From assembly GCA_029204225.1 (NCBI GenBank), contig CM055097.1, positions 15,221,853 through 15,285,852 on the forward strand: 64,000 nucleotides of DNA, in the 5' to 3' direction. Source of the DNA: Diphasiastrum complanatum. Lineage: Eukaryota > Streptophyta > Lycopodiopsida > Lycopodiales > Lycopodiaceae. The translations under genes were made by a program, and so were the position numbers. The stretch's first letter is position 1; every line of letters starts with the position of its first letter. The notes beneath the pieces are model-generated. The model did no database searches, was not told where the DNA came from, and saw nothing but the letters and a program-made list of their open reading frames with translations. Below are positions 33,101 to 56,120 of the stretch, piece after piece.

Positions 33101-35200
33101 TCCCTCTAGCCTCTCAAAGTATCACACCATAGTAGTCATGCTCTCATGTACCTGACATGGCTGCAGGCTTGCAGCCACCTCTCATAACAGAGCAGCTTTT
33201 AGAATTTTAGCTCCATGCTCCAGGCAGCCAGGCTCCACCGGGGTCCAGCCTCCGATGAATGAGAGCAGATGGGATGGGGTCCACCGTCCGGTCTGGTCCG
33301 GATTTGCTAGGTTGAGAGCCTAAGACGTACTTGCTTAGACTGTATGATAATGATTATACATTAGCGTCCTCTGCTTGAAAATATGCCTAGAGGCTAGTTT
33401 AGTAGTAAAACCGTGAATCCCTGGGGCCTGATATACCTGAAGGCTGAATCCTGATGACTGATGACAGTGATGAGCGTTGAGATCATATTTCTTTGACGAC
33501 GATTTACGAATCAATGTCGAGTCACGATCACGATCCATAAGTATTATTATCAAGTAGCATGTGAATCGGAAAAGCGTTAACCAAAAGATCGAAAACCCGT
33601 CTGCTTTGGGGTGAACTCATAAGTGGAAGGCCAAAGCAAACCTTCAACACATATGATGGGATTGGATTGGCAATGAATGATCACGTTGCTGATGGATTGT
33701 AACCTCCACCGCCTGGCCCTCCACGGTTCCGCTGCCAAGAAAACTCAACCATGGCTTCAAAACGTGCATGCCTAACTAGTAACGCAAATTTATCGTAAAT
33801 ATTTAAGACGACTACTACTACCCTGCCTACCTACAGGCTCCTCCAGGCTCCCGCTCTGCCAGTCCATCCTATCGTACGAAAGATAGGTGAGAGCAGAGTC
33901 TACTAGCGTCAGCCTCGCTTCCTCGACATCCTCATGGAGAGTCACATGGGAAAAATGGCAGCAGCCCATTTTGCATAGATATTTATATAATATAATGAGC
34001 TAATAGGGGAAGGTAACTTCGAGGCCGAAGGCCCTTTCCACAGCAGAACGGTCTGAGGAGGTGAAACTTCCTCGACGTGAAAACTTATTTACGTTCTGTT
34101 TTTTGTGAATTTTTTTTTTTACACAAGTTCATGTAAGAAAATCAAATTTTGTTTACATGCACATAGATTTTAAAAAAAGAAGGGAAGATGCAAAGACTTC
34201 ACGTGAGGAGGCAACTCCCTTGAATGAAAAGAATGATTTAATGACTTGGGAGTGAAATTCCATGAGACATTCATTCCAAGAGTGTTGCAAAAGTATAAGA
34301 CATATTTTTCCAAAAATTGATATTAAATTGTTTTAATCTTTTTATTTTACATAGTCATATAAAGCCTTTTATGAGTATTAGTCCTTAAAAAAATTGAAAA
34401 GCTTAAAAATATGTAGGTTTTTTTTGAGGATAACCCAAAAACGGTTTCCACTGGTGCTCCCTACATCCGTGCTAATGCTCATAAAACCTTGTTCGAAGAT
34501 TACCTCTAAAATCTTTTTCAAAAGTTGTAGACTTTGTTTTAAAATCTTACAACTTTTGTTAAGAGTTTAAATATTATTTAGACATAAGAGACAAAAAAGA
34601 AAAATTCAATGAATTTCGGGGGTCTAAATTTTATATTGCATAATTTAGCTTCCTATGTGATGTTTGTTAGCTTTGCTACATTAGTGGGAAGAGTGCATCT
34701 TGGTTTAGAAGGGAGGCTTGAACGTGTGACCAGATGCCAAGGTAACCACCTAACTAACCCTTGGATGATTACAATAGTGAGAAGAGTGGGACCAGAGTGG
34801 GGAAGTTGTTGTGACAATATGTTAAAAACTAAGGTATAACTCTTAGATGAGTTTGAGCTTCAATAAAAGACTTGAAAATGGACAGAATCTATCATATAGT
34901 CCATTACATAGACGTTAGGAAGACACATATCTTCTCACAAAAACCAATCCAAATGCAATAGAGAGATCTCACCAAAATTGTCTCATGCAAACTTGAAAAC
35001 AAAAGTTTCGCGACAATTTAAAAAATTTATTTCACATGATGTAAAATTGGGTTAACGTATCCACAATAAACTAGCTTATTCATAAGCACTTTTTTTGAAC
35101 AACTTGAAACAAAATGTAAAAATCATTCAAATTTTTTGTCAAACCCAATCACACGTGGTAACAAAAATTGTTCAAGCCATTATTGCATCTAATCTATATC
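33101..35200. other. Intergenic sequence, no gene recognised
   Basis: 33,140-33,960 is noticeably richer in GC (GGCTGCAGGCTTGCAGCC at about 33,161, tracts of CTCCAGG and GGTCC), which may mark old coding or promoter sequence, but no frame has recognisable content. From 34,000 on it is AT-rich with homopolymer T runs. Confidence 0.45.
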
Positions 35201-36200
35201 GTGTGTAGTTGGTGGCAATTGGGTCCCATATTATATGCGATAATGCCCTCTCAACGACCATCACCTACTACATTTTTCTCGTTTTTATGCAAAAACTTAA
35301 TGATGAAATTTAATTACCTTGGCTACAAAGTTATTTTCTAATAATTATATAGTGCATGAATTTAGAAGTTCACTAATATCATTATTTTCCTCAACCTTGA
35401 CTCCCTTTCATTGAGAAAACAATTGTGAATAAGGTTCAACATAAATTTATATGGATAGTAGGATTGCCATTGTTTACCCAGATCCTAATAAGGCCCTCCC
35501 AACGACCATCACCTACTACATCATTTCCATAAAAATTCTAAGAAAAACGTAATACAAAAATTGACTTATTTTGATTATAAGTTGATTTTAGTAGAATTTC
35601 GGTTATAGTGTATAAATTTTAACATCTACTCCCTTATGTGAAAGAATGAGTTATAGGGAATAAGGATCATAAGTTATATAGGTACTAGGATTGTCACTGC
35701 TTGAGGACTAAATACTATATCACAAACTACATTTTGCCCATAAATATTATATAGCAAAAGCTAACTTTGAAATCCAATAATATCTGCTTACTTGAGTACT
35801 AAATACTATAATGGCCCTCCCAACGATTATCACCAACTACATTTTGCCCATAAATATTATATAGCAAAAGCTAACTTTGAAATCTAATAATGTCGGCTTT
35901 GAGTTTATTTTGATATGTGTTTATAATATATGAGTTCTCATAAGTTTATTAACTTCATTCCCCCCCTAGTCTTTGCCTTCCGTTCATTAAGGACTAATAA
36001 TCAGGGAGACTTTGCCTCCCCTTCATTACATAATTGATAATCAAGAATAAGATTCAGCATGAATTTATGTAGGTACATGATTGTCATTGTTTACATAGGG
36101 ACCAAAGTAGATGCGATAATGGACTTCCCAACGACCATCACCTTTTACACTTCGCCTAAAAATATCGCAAGCAAAGGGTTGACAATGAAATTAAATTAGC
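35200..36200. repeat. Degenerate tandem repeat, period about 240-325 bp
   Basis: The phrase CCCAACGACCATCACC recurs with changes at about 35,250, 35,492, 35,817 and 36,127, each followed by CTACATTTT-like sequence and each in the same orientation and context. Within it, CATTTTGCCCATAAATATTA plus a further 30 bp is duplicated at 35,725 and 35,851. No ORF. It looks like a small, decayed satellite or a serially duplicated element. Confidence 0.7.
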
Positions 36201-36261
36201 TTCCCTCGAGCTAATTATCAAGAATAAGATTCAACATGAATTTATACGTGTATTAACATTG

Positions 36262-36560
36262 TCATTGTCTAGAGATGGATTACTTGTAAGCATATCTTGG
36301 CATTGTGCAGATTTTGGACTCTAAACATAATCAACAAGGTGATTGATATATATATATATCAAGAAAAGCTATATATATATCAAAAGAGCTTTGCCTTAAG
36401 CACTAGAGATGCATTACTTGTAAGCTTATCACAATTATGATTATCTTAGCATTGTGCAGATTTTGGACTCTACTATACATAACCAACAAGGTGATTGATA
36501 TAGATATATATCAAGAAAAGCTATATATATCAAAGAAATCTTTGCCTTAAGCATTGCATT
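36262..36560. repeat. Direct duplication of about 135 bp with TA-rich core
   Basis: Two copies of a segment running from GATGCATTACTTGTAAGC-like sequence through TTGTGCAGATTTTGGACTC and CAACAAGGTGATTGATATA to TTTGCCTTAAGCA (about 36,273-36,398 and 36,407-36,556). Each contains a TATATATA tract. Confidence 0.75.
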
Positions 36561-38801
36561 CAAAATTCAAATTGTTGAAAAGCAAGAAACCAAAGATCGT
36601 GTGTAATAGGAAAAAGAAAATAGTAAAAACAGACCAACCTTACAAAAACCCACAAGTTTTCTATGAAGTTAATAAAAGACTAAAATATAACCTTGAAATT
36701 TGACATCTATGATCAAATGTAACTAAGTTTCAATAAGCAAATCAACAATTTGTATGTGTTGTTTTTGGCCCTGCCCAACAAGGGCAGGGATACTGTGACG
36801 GTTTCACCCCGTGATGATGTGTTCGCATCACGTTCACCTGAGGACAACAGACATTTCTCAATTCTGCATTAGTGTGCACCAAAGTTTGCAATTTAAATCT
36901 GATGAGAGTGTCCAAACTTCAAAGGTGCAGCCATTATAGTAAGGCGTGTGTGCTGGCCTTTGGAGGACCTAATTGTATCCTATTCCTACCTGTTTCTGTC
37001 TGGGAAGAGAGTGGCGGCGCTTGATTTTCTACCTTCTGATTTGTGCAGATGTACTCGTAACTCCAGCCTCCAGGAGTACAGGACCTCAAAGGTTTGAAAT
37101 TGCAGATTAAATGGCGTTGGTTTACTAATTGCCGGTTAGCATTGCCCACGTGATTAGGACTAATAATTCAAACATTTTGGTATAAACTTGAAAGCTGATA
37201 GGATTGTTTGATCCACTTTGATGTGACATGAAGTGTTTTCAGCTTATTCGGTGTCCCATTCAGATTTCAATGAGTTCATTTAAATTGTTTCAAATCACAG
37301 CTGGTTTTAGGCCATGATCCATCCACATCCTCTTAGAGTCTTAGATCTATTTACTGGTAAGGTCTCTAGCAAATGAGACATTGTGAAGCGTTGAAGGTAG
37401 AGCAAACCACGTGTTCCAACTTCCAAGTTCCAGCTTTTCGCCAATGAAATCATGAATGATGAAACTGTATGTGCTCAATGATCGTTGCTCAACTGTTTAC
37501 TCAAAGCCGAGCTGATGGATGAGTTTTAGGTCACGGTTCAGCCATTCGGAAAGCCCTTATGGCACCAGGATTCCAGATTGAGCCTTGACATGGAGAGCTA
37601 GGGAGTTGATTTTTGAATTTCTGGCAGCCTGGCACATACTTCTGATTGACTGCTGACAGAAAGCTGTATATAAGAGTCAAGACTTTTTAAAATTATTATT
37701 GGACAGTTGAAAGTTGAAATCCTTGCACCATGTACAGTATGCCTACTTTATATAAACAAGGTCTATTTGAACCATCAGATTTGAAAAGTTTTGAACTCTT
37801 ATTAAATTTGATCAGTACAAATGTATAGAATACAATTATTACTTATAAATACTATTATAAATATTATCTCATCGTGACACAAGGAACTCGTCTATAGCTT
37901 TGAACTTAGCAGAGCAATTGGAAGAGGCAATGGTGCCGAGAAGTTAGAACTTGGAAACAGCACTTGTGGTGAAAGTGAAAACTTTCTGTGAAGCAGTCTG
38001 TAAAGTAGTCTGCACTAGAGCTCATTTGCCAAGACTAGGCCAGTCGTGCGTGAGATCGTGGGCATATACGAGTTGACATCTTTTGGTCGGATGATTAGTG
38101 GGCAGGTGTGTTTCCTTTTTTTAAATATGTAGTTAGTGGTATTTTGTTCTAATTAAGAAAATGGGCAGTTTGTTTTGAGCCCATTGAACTCAATTGGCTT
38201 TGTTTTGTATTCGGAAAAGCTGAAAGGGACAGCTTCTGGGTTAGTTGAGAGGCCACCATTGAGCTTTAACTGACATTTGAATCGTATACAGGATCCTTAA
38301 AGACAATTGAGCGATCTTGACAAGCGGTACAGAGCTGTGTCAGGGTAATCTACCTGTTAATTTCCAAATGAAGTACTGAGGGATACATACAAGAATGATA
38401 CATTTGGTCGGGCAACTACTCAGAGCAACAATGAGCAACTTCCATTATCCCAAACGGTTCTACTTGCAGGCAGAAACAAAAAGCCAAAGGGATAAGCCAG
38501 GAAAATAACAAAACTGTCATGAGGAGAATTCTTGGCCCGACTCATATTCAAGCTTAGACAAGCAGCATTGCACATTCCCATAAGACTGGAGTTCTATAGC
38601 TGGTAAGAATTAAATTTTATCATCAGGAGCAATTCTAGGCTATAAAGATTAGCAAACTCAAGAGACGCACTTGGCATGAAGGTGCAGCCATTTGGCTGAA
38701 CCTGTGTCTGTGAAAGGGATGTTAGCAAGAACCGGAGAAGAAGAAAGGACAAGAATAGACGACGGGGTAAAAAGCTCAGCTTGTTTCTCTCCGTGAGCTA
38801 A
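36561..38801. other. Upstream region of the EEP gene
   Basis: 2.2 kb without a recognisable gene. Hairpin-capable words lie at 36,770-36,835 (GCCCTGCCC facing GGGCAGGG, and CGTGATG facing CATCACG). TATATAAAC at about 37,747-37,756 is the nearest clear TATA-like sequence, a kilobase from the start codon. The promoter cannot be placed. Confidence 0.4.
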
Positions 38802-50110
<11,309 letters not shown>

Positions 50111-50163
50111 TTGCTATTTTTTCTATAAAACCTAAACAAAATCTTAAAAGATTAAAAAAGAGC

Positions 50164-50164
<1 letters not shown>

Positions 50165-50242
<78 letters not shown>
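50165..50242 (+). repeat. (CT)n microsatellite
   Basis: Uninterrupted TC repeat of about 78 bp, 57 bp after the CA tract. Confidence 0.98.
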
Positions 50243-50246
<4 letters not shown>

Positions 50247-50397
50247 GCATGCCTCTCCTCTTTCTTGCCCTTTTATACCTTTTTCTCTTTCTAGAAACTT
50301 CTCTTTCTATGAATTTCTAAAGTCACATGTTCTCTCTCTAGAAATTTCTAAAGTCACATGTCATCTTCAAGCATTTCAAATGCCCTTCAAATAAACT

Positions 50398-50817
50398 TTA
50401 GGGCAAACATGGCCCAATCAAATGGCAAGAAACTTGTTTTCTCCAATTTACCTCCTCCTTTGCAACCTCCCTTGTGAGAGACTGGGCGTCTGCTTGCACT
50501 TCCACCTTCTCTAGCGTGCGCTTGGTTAAATTGAGCTCATCATCCAATTGTTTTATTTCCTGTACATTGGGAGGAGTCCGTGTCCGTAGCTCAACCAGGT
50601 GCTTCTCCAGCTCAGCAATCTCGTCCTTGATCATTTGGACGACGATGTTTTCTCCCTGCCTAACTGTTGGAGAGAGAGAGAGATCGACTTGAATTGGCTT
50701 ACTGGTGTGCATAAATCCTTCCACACCTAGAACAATAAGAAGACCTTCTTGAGCAACATCCTTGCCTTTGAGGTCGACGAACTGATCCTCGATAAAGACT
50801 GTATCCCGACTATACAA
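50398..50817 (-). CDS. Unidentified ORF, predicted coiled coil
   Basis: Minus-strand frame of 139 codons. The second half is strongly charged and heptad-like (MIKDEIAELEKHLVELRTRT, IKQLDDELNLTKRTLEKVEV), typical of a coiled coil. The first half contains DLKGKDVAQEGLLIVLGVEG. I do not recognise a family. It lies directly next to, and antisense to, the copia RT tail that begins at about 50,829, which suggests a fragment of a retroelement or host gene cut by that insertion. Expression is unproven and the upstream limit is abrupt. Confidence 0.3.
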   Translation of the reverse strand: MYSRDTVFIEDQFVDLKGKDVAQEGLLIVLGVEGFMHTSKPIQVDLSLSPTVRQGENIVVQMIKDEIAELEKHLVELRTRTPPNVQEIKQLDDELNLTKRTLEKVEVQADAQSLTREVAKEEVNWRKQVSCHLIGPCLP

Positions 50818-50828
50818 GATTTGCTGGG

Positions 50829-51440
50829 TATCAGGATTCTCATGTACGCAATGGTCTATACAAGACCAGATATCTCTTTTGCTGTTAGCTCACTTAGCCA
50901 ATACATGGCTAATTTTGGCATTACCCATTGGGAGGCTCTTATTCGAGTCATGAGGTATATTCGAGCTAGCATGGACCAGTGCATCTGCTATGGAGATGTC
51001 AGCAATGACAATCTTCATTAACTCAGCGGTTATTCTGATGCAAGCTGAGGAGGAGATGCAGACAATCGTAAGTCCACATCTAGATTTACATTCCTCTTCA
51101 ACGGCGGTCCTATTTCATGGAACAGTTGTAAGCAATCCTCTATTGCACTTTCTTCTACTAAAGCAGAATACATTGCTGTTTCTCAATCTATTAAGGAAGC
51201 GTTTTGGTTGAGAAAGTTGCTGTCAAACATCAATTTGTATCAGTACAGCCCTACATTTTTATTTTATGATAACGAAAGTGCTATTGCCTTATCAGCCAAC
51301 CCTAGATTTCATTCTACGAGTAAGCACATTGAGATCAGATATCACTACATCAGGGGCAAGGTTCTCGACAGAGAGGTGAGCTTAACGTACTGCAGAACGC
51401 AGGACATGCTTGCAGACATCTTCACGAAAGCACTCAGTGT
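50829..51440 (+). pseudogene. Copia RT end and RNase H (probably Copia-B)
   Basis: ILMYAMVYTRPDISFAVSSL and HWEALIRVMRYIRASMDQCI mark the RT/RNase H boundary. After a frame change come the RNase H blocks (a SSTKAEYIAVSQ-type motif at about 51,150, then FLFYDNESAIALSANPRFHS and IEIRYHYIRGKVLD) and the terminal DMLADIFTKAL. At least two frameshifts lie between 51,020 and 51,210. The 5' part of the element is missing and replaced by the unrelated ORF at 50,398. A Copia-B LTR follows at once, lacking a clear polypurine tract. Confidence 0.88.
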
Positions 51441-52495
51441 TACATATTTACTAACGTTGTCGCGCAGTCTGCATATTTACACGTAAATTCGCACAGACGA
51501 AAAAAAGGGGACACTATCTTACAAGGTGCCCTAAAAGAAAAGGCACCCTGTAAATCTAATCCTAAGGCTACTCATAAGAGTGACGCACTTTTTGCATTGT
51601 CATCACCAACAATCACTTCAGCACTGACTGACGTCGCACCCTTTTCACGCTCACCCCATGCAGCTGCGCTAATAGATTGGACAACGATTGTAGCCACCCA
51701 CGATCTCTTACAGAGAGCACATCCACTCTGTACTTTTCACATCTGCACACCTGTAATATAATGTATATATATTGGATACCATTTGCGTATTCAGGTAATG
51801 AGTGAATGAGTGAATGAGTTGATGAGTTGATGAATGAGACGAAGTAGATGCCTTGCGCATTGATTCTTGATTGTCAACAATAAGGTTTTATTCCTTTACA
51901 GACTATATAAGCTTCGTAGGGCACATGGTTTTGTCCGCTATTGTCTTGTGCTCTACCGCATTATTGACATGTATACATGATATACTTAATCTGATACAGT
52001 TCTTTGTTTTGCGTTCGGATCTATGTTAATATTGCTATGCGTATCATTCATTTTGTCTGATCTTTCTAGTTGTTCTTTCTGGTAATAGACGACTAACATT
52101 TGGTCTTGTCTTTCGCAAATAATTCGTGACTAATTATCAGTCGAGCACCGTCTAGATCTTCGCGAATCATTCGCGACAAATAGTTTGTCTTACTATTCGC
52201 GACAAACCATTCTTCTGGAGCTTCATTCATTTGTTAAAGTTTGGCTATGTAATCAAGAACGAATGTGATTCCCATCACTACCATTTTGTTCGTTCTGATA
52301 GGCATAGTCATGCTTACGGAGAGAGTCGTATAGCTCGTTCCGTTGTGCACGAACATTTTCTGTTTGAGTTCGTTTCTCGTTCATTTCTTGTTCGAGTTCA
52401 TGTCTCGTTCGTGTTCGTCTTATCTCTTTTAGCTTATTTTTTGTTTCTAACATACGGCACCTTTTCTCAACTCGTTCATCTCCCTCTCTCCAACA
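51438..52495 (+). repeat. Copia-B 3' LTR
   Basis: It matches the solo LTR from GTTGTCGCGCAGTCTGCAT onwards and ends CTCTCTCCAACA. The first 60 bp differ from the solo LTR. A TATA box is at about 51,763. An expanded 8 bp repeat (GAGTGAAT, GAGTTGAT) sits at 51,799-51,838 in the predicted R region. Confidence 0.85.
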
Positions 52496-54197
52496 ACTTC
52501 TGATTCATCTAACTTAAGAACTAGCATAAGTTTGCTCATACTATCAATTGTAATATTATAAATTTTCACTATAAATCTCAACAAATGATTCAAATCCACA
52601 AACAAGTTGTTGGTAGAATCATATGACAAATTACCAGCTTTTGAATTATAGATCTCATTGATGTGGTAAGGGATTCCAATGACGTTTTGCATACGCTTGT
52701 TCAACACGTCTCTCTCCAATTTAATTTGAAAAGTTCAAGGGATTGAACTTTTCTAATGTGCAACTATCCAAAAGCCACTAAATAATAATTTTAAATAGGC
52801 ATATGCCTCCCTGCTAATACCTGAAAAATCTCATGCTCCTCAAATTAACATTCGGTCGATAAACCTTACCGACTTCACTCATCAAGGCCTCAGTGACCTT
52901 GGACTTGATTCGACAATATCGATTATTGTCTAGTAGAGACTTTGTCGACTTGGTTGTCAATACTGAACTCAAAGATTTTCCAATCATAACATTGTCCTTC
53001 ATATGCTCATGTGCAACCAATGTTGATCTACAAAGGATGATAAAAACTTGAAAGGTGTGGTTTCCATTTGTATGAGGCCCGTTCCCCAAGAGCTTAACCC
53101 ATTCACATTCATGCAAGGAACACTCAGAACCACAAGCCGCGACAGATATGGAGACAACCAGTTCCTGGACCAAATGGTCCCAACAGCATACCGTTGGCAC
53201 CAAGACCGAATGGTCCCGATGGCATACTGTTGGCATCTCGGGATACGACCCTCAGCTATGTGTCAGATCAAAAAGTTTGAAGCGGCCTTAAAATTGGTGC
53301 TTTTACCGAACACTAAAATCCAGAAGGTAATCAGAGTCAGTTTGAGAAAAAAATCCCACATTATTAATAAATCTGAGAAGGTTACATTTCAAGGGTGTGA
53401 CCTACCTTAGTTCCGGGGGGCTGGCATGCCAAGACGGGTGCCAGAACAACATTCCAACAAGGGAAGCTGGGACTTGGTTGGAGCTCGCCCTGAGTCGCAA
53501 CCCGCAATTCCCTATAGTATTGGTGGGATTCGCCACCTCCCCTCATACCAAGTGCTCTACCCATGCTGGTAAAGCATGTTTTCTCTCTTGAGGATTTTCT
53601 CTCTCTAAAATTTATTGATCCCCAGGCTTCCTTTAATTATGCCTAGATCGTGTGAGGAGATTGCACATCGATCCGAGCTCTCTGGACTTCGCTAGAACCG
53701 ATCAAAGATTTTCAGCCATAGGAACTTGGCGTCGGTTGGATTCTGGTCCTAGTGGCGCCAAGAGCGGCACCAGCGCCGGTGGTGCCAGGAGCAACAATGG
53801 CGCTGCTGGCGCTAGGGGCAATGCTAGCAATAGTGGTGCCAGAAGTAAAGCTTGTAAAGGTAGCTTTACAATAGTATATCCTTCCTCCTACTCTCAAAAT
53901 AGGAAGAGAAGGCTCCTGGCCCAGCGATGGACCATCCTCACATACATTCATAGAATCTCTAACAAATTGAAAAAGGAATGAGGCCCCTGGCCAGGGATGG
54001 ATTCCTGAGATACATTCATGGCATTTCTACTCAATCAAAAAGGAGAAGTGGCTTTATTGGCCCATTTAACCACTAAAATCACAACTCAATTGAGCAAGGG
54101 GTGCCTCTCTATCCAATGATGGACGACCCTCATATAATCTCTAGAACTCATATTTCAATAAAGAAAGAGGCGTCTCTTTGTCCAATGATGAACTAAC
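52496..54197. other. Unassigned mosaic with short unidentified frames
   Basis: Two minus-strand frames occur (52,447-52,719 and 52,814-53,236) in different reading frames; the segment EHMKDNVMIGKSLSSVLTTK looks protein-like, but I recognise no domain. At 53,160-53,240 the phrase ATGGTCCC with CATAC-GTTGGCA is duplicated. At 53,740-53,870 GGCGCC/GGTGCC-containing triplet-like repeats encode a Gly/Ala/Ser-rich run. At 53,975-54,190 the phrase CCANNGATGGA recurs four times. It looks like stacked repeat fragments. Confidence 0.4.
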
Positions 54198-54534
54198 TGT
54201 TAGAATAAGTAAGCTCGAGTTTCTCTTATAGTTTCATGACTTTTCGTTTTTAGCAGTATTTTTGAGTTTTTTACTGCTTAAATAACTGTATGCATGTGTG
54301 CCAGTTTGACAGCACACGTAGTGTAAAGTTGGGACACATCCCATAATGGGGACCGAACTGCCATGCAGCGGTACCCAACAAAAAATAGACTGTATATGTA
54401 CCTTTAAGGTTCTTTTGTTAATACAATTCAAAAGTGTTCTCTTGGGTTGTGGTGTGATCTCTCTTTCTGTTTATCTGAGTGATGATAGATTGCTTGCAAA
54501 TTAGCTAACTATACTGCCAGTAAGATCCTTGACA
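54198..54534 (+). repeat. Isolated short LTR with primer binding site
   Basis: TGTTAGAATAAGTAAG to ATCCTTGACA (337 bp), followed immediately by TGGTATCAAAGTCTGGG, a primer binding site of tRNA-Met type. The size and ends are typical of a small copia LTR. No partner LTR or coding interior is found in the window, so it is either the 5' LTR of a broken element or part of the junction cluster that follows. Confidence 0.7.
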
Positions 54535-54680
54535 TGGTATCAAAGTCTGGGAGTGGTGCAGTTTGTGCTGCTTATAGACACCATTGTTGCTTGTAAGGTC
54601 TCAACTTGAATCAGGCTCCTTTGTTCTGAATGACCTTGGTCTGATAAAACCTCGGTGCTCTGATGCTCTGATCGAGTAGG

Positions 54681-54750
54681 CTCTGATACCACTGTGGGAA
54701 TTTGATACTGACAGAGATGAGACACTTTTCAACTTCACGCTCTGATACAA
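54681..54750 (-). repeat. Tandemly duplicated minus-strand LTR end plus primer site
   Basis: On the minus strand an LTR-like end (TTCCCACAG) followed by TGGTATCAGAGCC lies at 54,681-54,699. A diverged copy (TTTCAACAG then TTGTATCAGAG) lies 60 bp away at about 54,740-54,758. The surrounding ACAGAGAT words are duplicated too. Confidence 0.6.
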
Positions 54751-54870
54751 CTGTTGAAATTCTACACAGAGATATGAAACGCTCTGAATTGAATCATTTG
54801 ATGGGCTAAACCAAGGTCTGTAAACTCGCCTAGGGAAGATGAACTTCGGTCATCTAAGACTAACACTGAC

Positions 54871-55797
54871 ATGATAGTTCAGAGGATAGAAGTAGAGTCT
54901 GAATTATCAGATCAAGATCATCAATGGCCAGATTTAGAGAAAAAAATAAATAAAGTAACTACAAGAAGTAGTAAAGATTCTTTGACTCTTAAAGATAAGA
55001 AGAAAACTAAGACGAAATTTGCGAAAACTGTGAAAAACGCGACAGAAAAAGCGAAGGTCGCAGAACAGTTAGTAAAAATTCTTAGTAATAAAGAATTAAA
55101 GCTTGATAAGTCTAGTGGAAAACATCATGATGTTGATATTAGTTCAGAAGCTAAGAAGCTTTTAGACGAAGAAACTAGACAAGTTAAGAAAGTGACATTT
55201 TCAGATCCAGATATAAGTAGCAAGATACCTAGAGATCTGTCGCCACTTAGAAATCATTCTTATTATATTGTCAAAGACCTTGTTTCTAGAATGCCCAATA
55301 TAACTTTTAAACAGTTATTAGACAATAATCAATATTATAAAAAAGAAATTAAGCAATTTTTGCAAAATAAAAAGAGAAGAAAAGCAAAGTTACCAGTAGT
55401 CAACATAGGATTAGTTAATTACGGTGATGAAGGCCAACCAGAGATTCAAGTAGTAATTAATGGTTGCATCTTAGATAATGTACCCATACATTCCAAATCT
55501 AGTGTAAATATAATGACTAAAGAAACGGCATATGAATTAGGCATTCATCATAGAATAGCACCCACCTTAAGACGTTTAAGGTTAGCCGATGCAACTAGAA
55601 GATCACCAATAGGAGAACTGGCTCAGGTTACAGTTTATATTGGAGACCATAAGTTTCTTATGGATTTCATAATATTAAAAACTATGAGATTACCTTTAAA
55701 AACCAGATGGAGACACCGACAAGAAAATGTCATAAAAAAATTTCCATATCATGGGAAAAAGATAAGTACGAAGGTGAGACACCTACATCTTCCTTGA
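54871..55797 (+). pseudogene. Ty3/gypsy gag end and first aspartic-protease module
   Basis: An open frame of 308 codons. The N-terminal half is Lys-rich and charged; YYIVKDLVSRMPNITFKQLL and the following lines resemble the linker just before protease in plant gypsy polyproteins. From about residue 190 a retropepsin-like fold follows: VVINGCILDNVPIH, SVNIMTKETAYELG, LRRLRLADATRRSPIGEL, VYIGDHKFLMDFIIL. The position of the catalytic Asp (55,489-55,491) encodes His, in IHSKSS where relatives have an Asp-Ser/Gly-Gly type triplet, so this module cannot be an active protease. Frame and similarity are lost after about 55,690. A second protease-like module follows at 55,820. Confidence 0.75.
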
Positions 55798-55819
55798 GCT
55801 ATACTTCAGTCAGTAGGGA

Positions 55820-56120
55820 CTGAGGAAGGGGAGAGGTTAGTTACACTAAGTATACCTGAATATAGTAATAGAGTAGAATATGTAGATAGAGGAGATTGTG
55901 GAGTTCCAGAGGTTAGTGCGATCGTAGGAGATCAGACCATAGATAGAATACTAATAGACTCAGGATCCAGTATCAACTTAGTAACAAAAACAATGGTTAA
56001 AGAATTAGGATTAGAAAACTAGATACAACCTATCACTTATCATGAAATCCATTTAGCAGATGCGACTAAATGTATACCAGTAGGTGACCCAAAACCAATT
56101 TGCTTGCAAAAAATGAACTG
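55820..56120 (+). pseudogene. Second aspartic-protease module, catalytic triplet intact
   Basis: In one frame: LVTLSIPEYSNRVEYV, then GVPEVSAIVGDQTIDRIL, then the retropepsin active site IDSGSSINLV (Asp at 55,957-55,959), VKELGLEN, an in-frame TAG at about 56,022, and HEIHLADATKCIPVGDPKPI. It parallels the first module element by element (Asp loop, ELG helix, LADAT loop, flap region) but is clearly diverged from it. It ends about 56,120 before the RT part; nothing of RT, RNase H or integrase follows. It could belong to the same element or to a second, similar one. Confidence 0.65.

Noticed and set aside
36770-36840. Hairpins GCCCTGCCC/GGGCAGGG and CGTGATG/CATCACG as a terminator or tRNA
   Set aside because: They do not fit a cloverleaf, bacterial-type terminators do not apply in this genome, and no adjacent gene was found.
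53652-53981. Gly/Ala/Ser-rich ORF as a structural protein
   Set aside because: The composition comes from a short GGNGCCA-like repeat; it has no supporting context or homology I can recognise.
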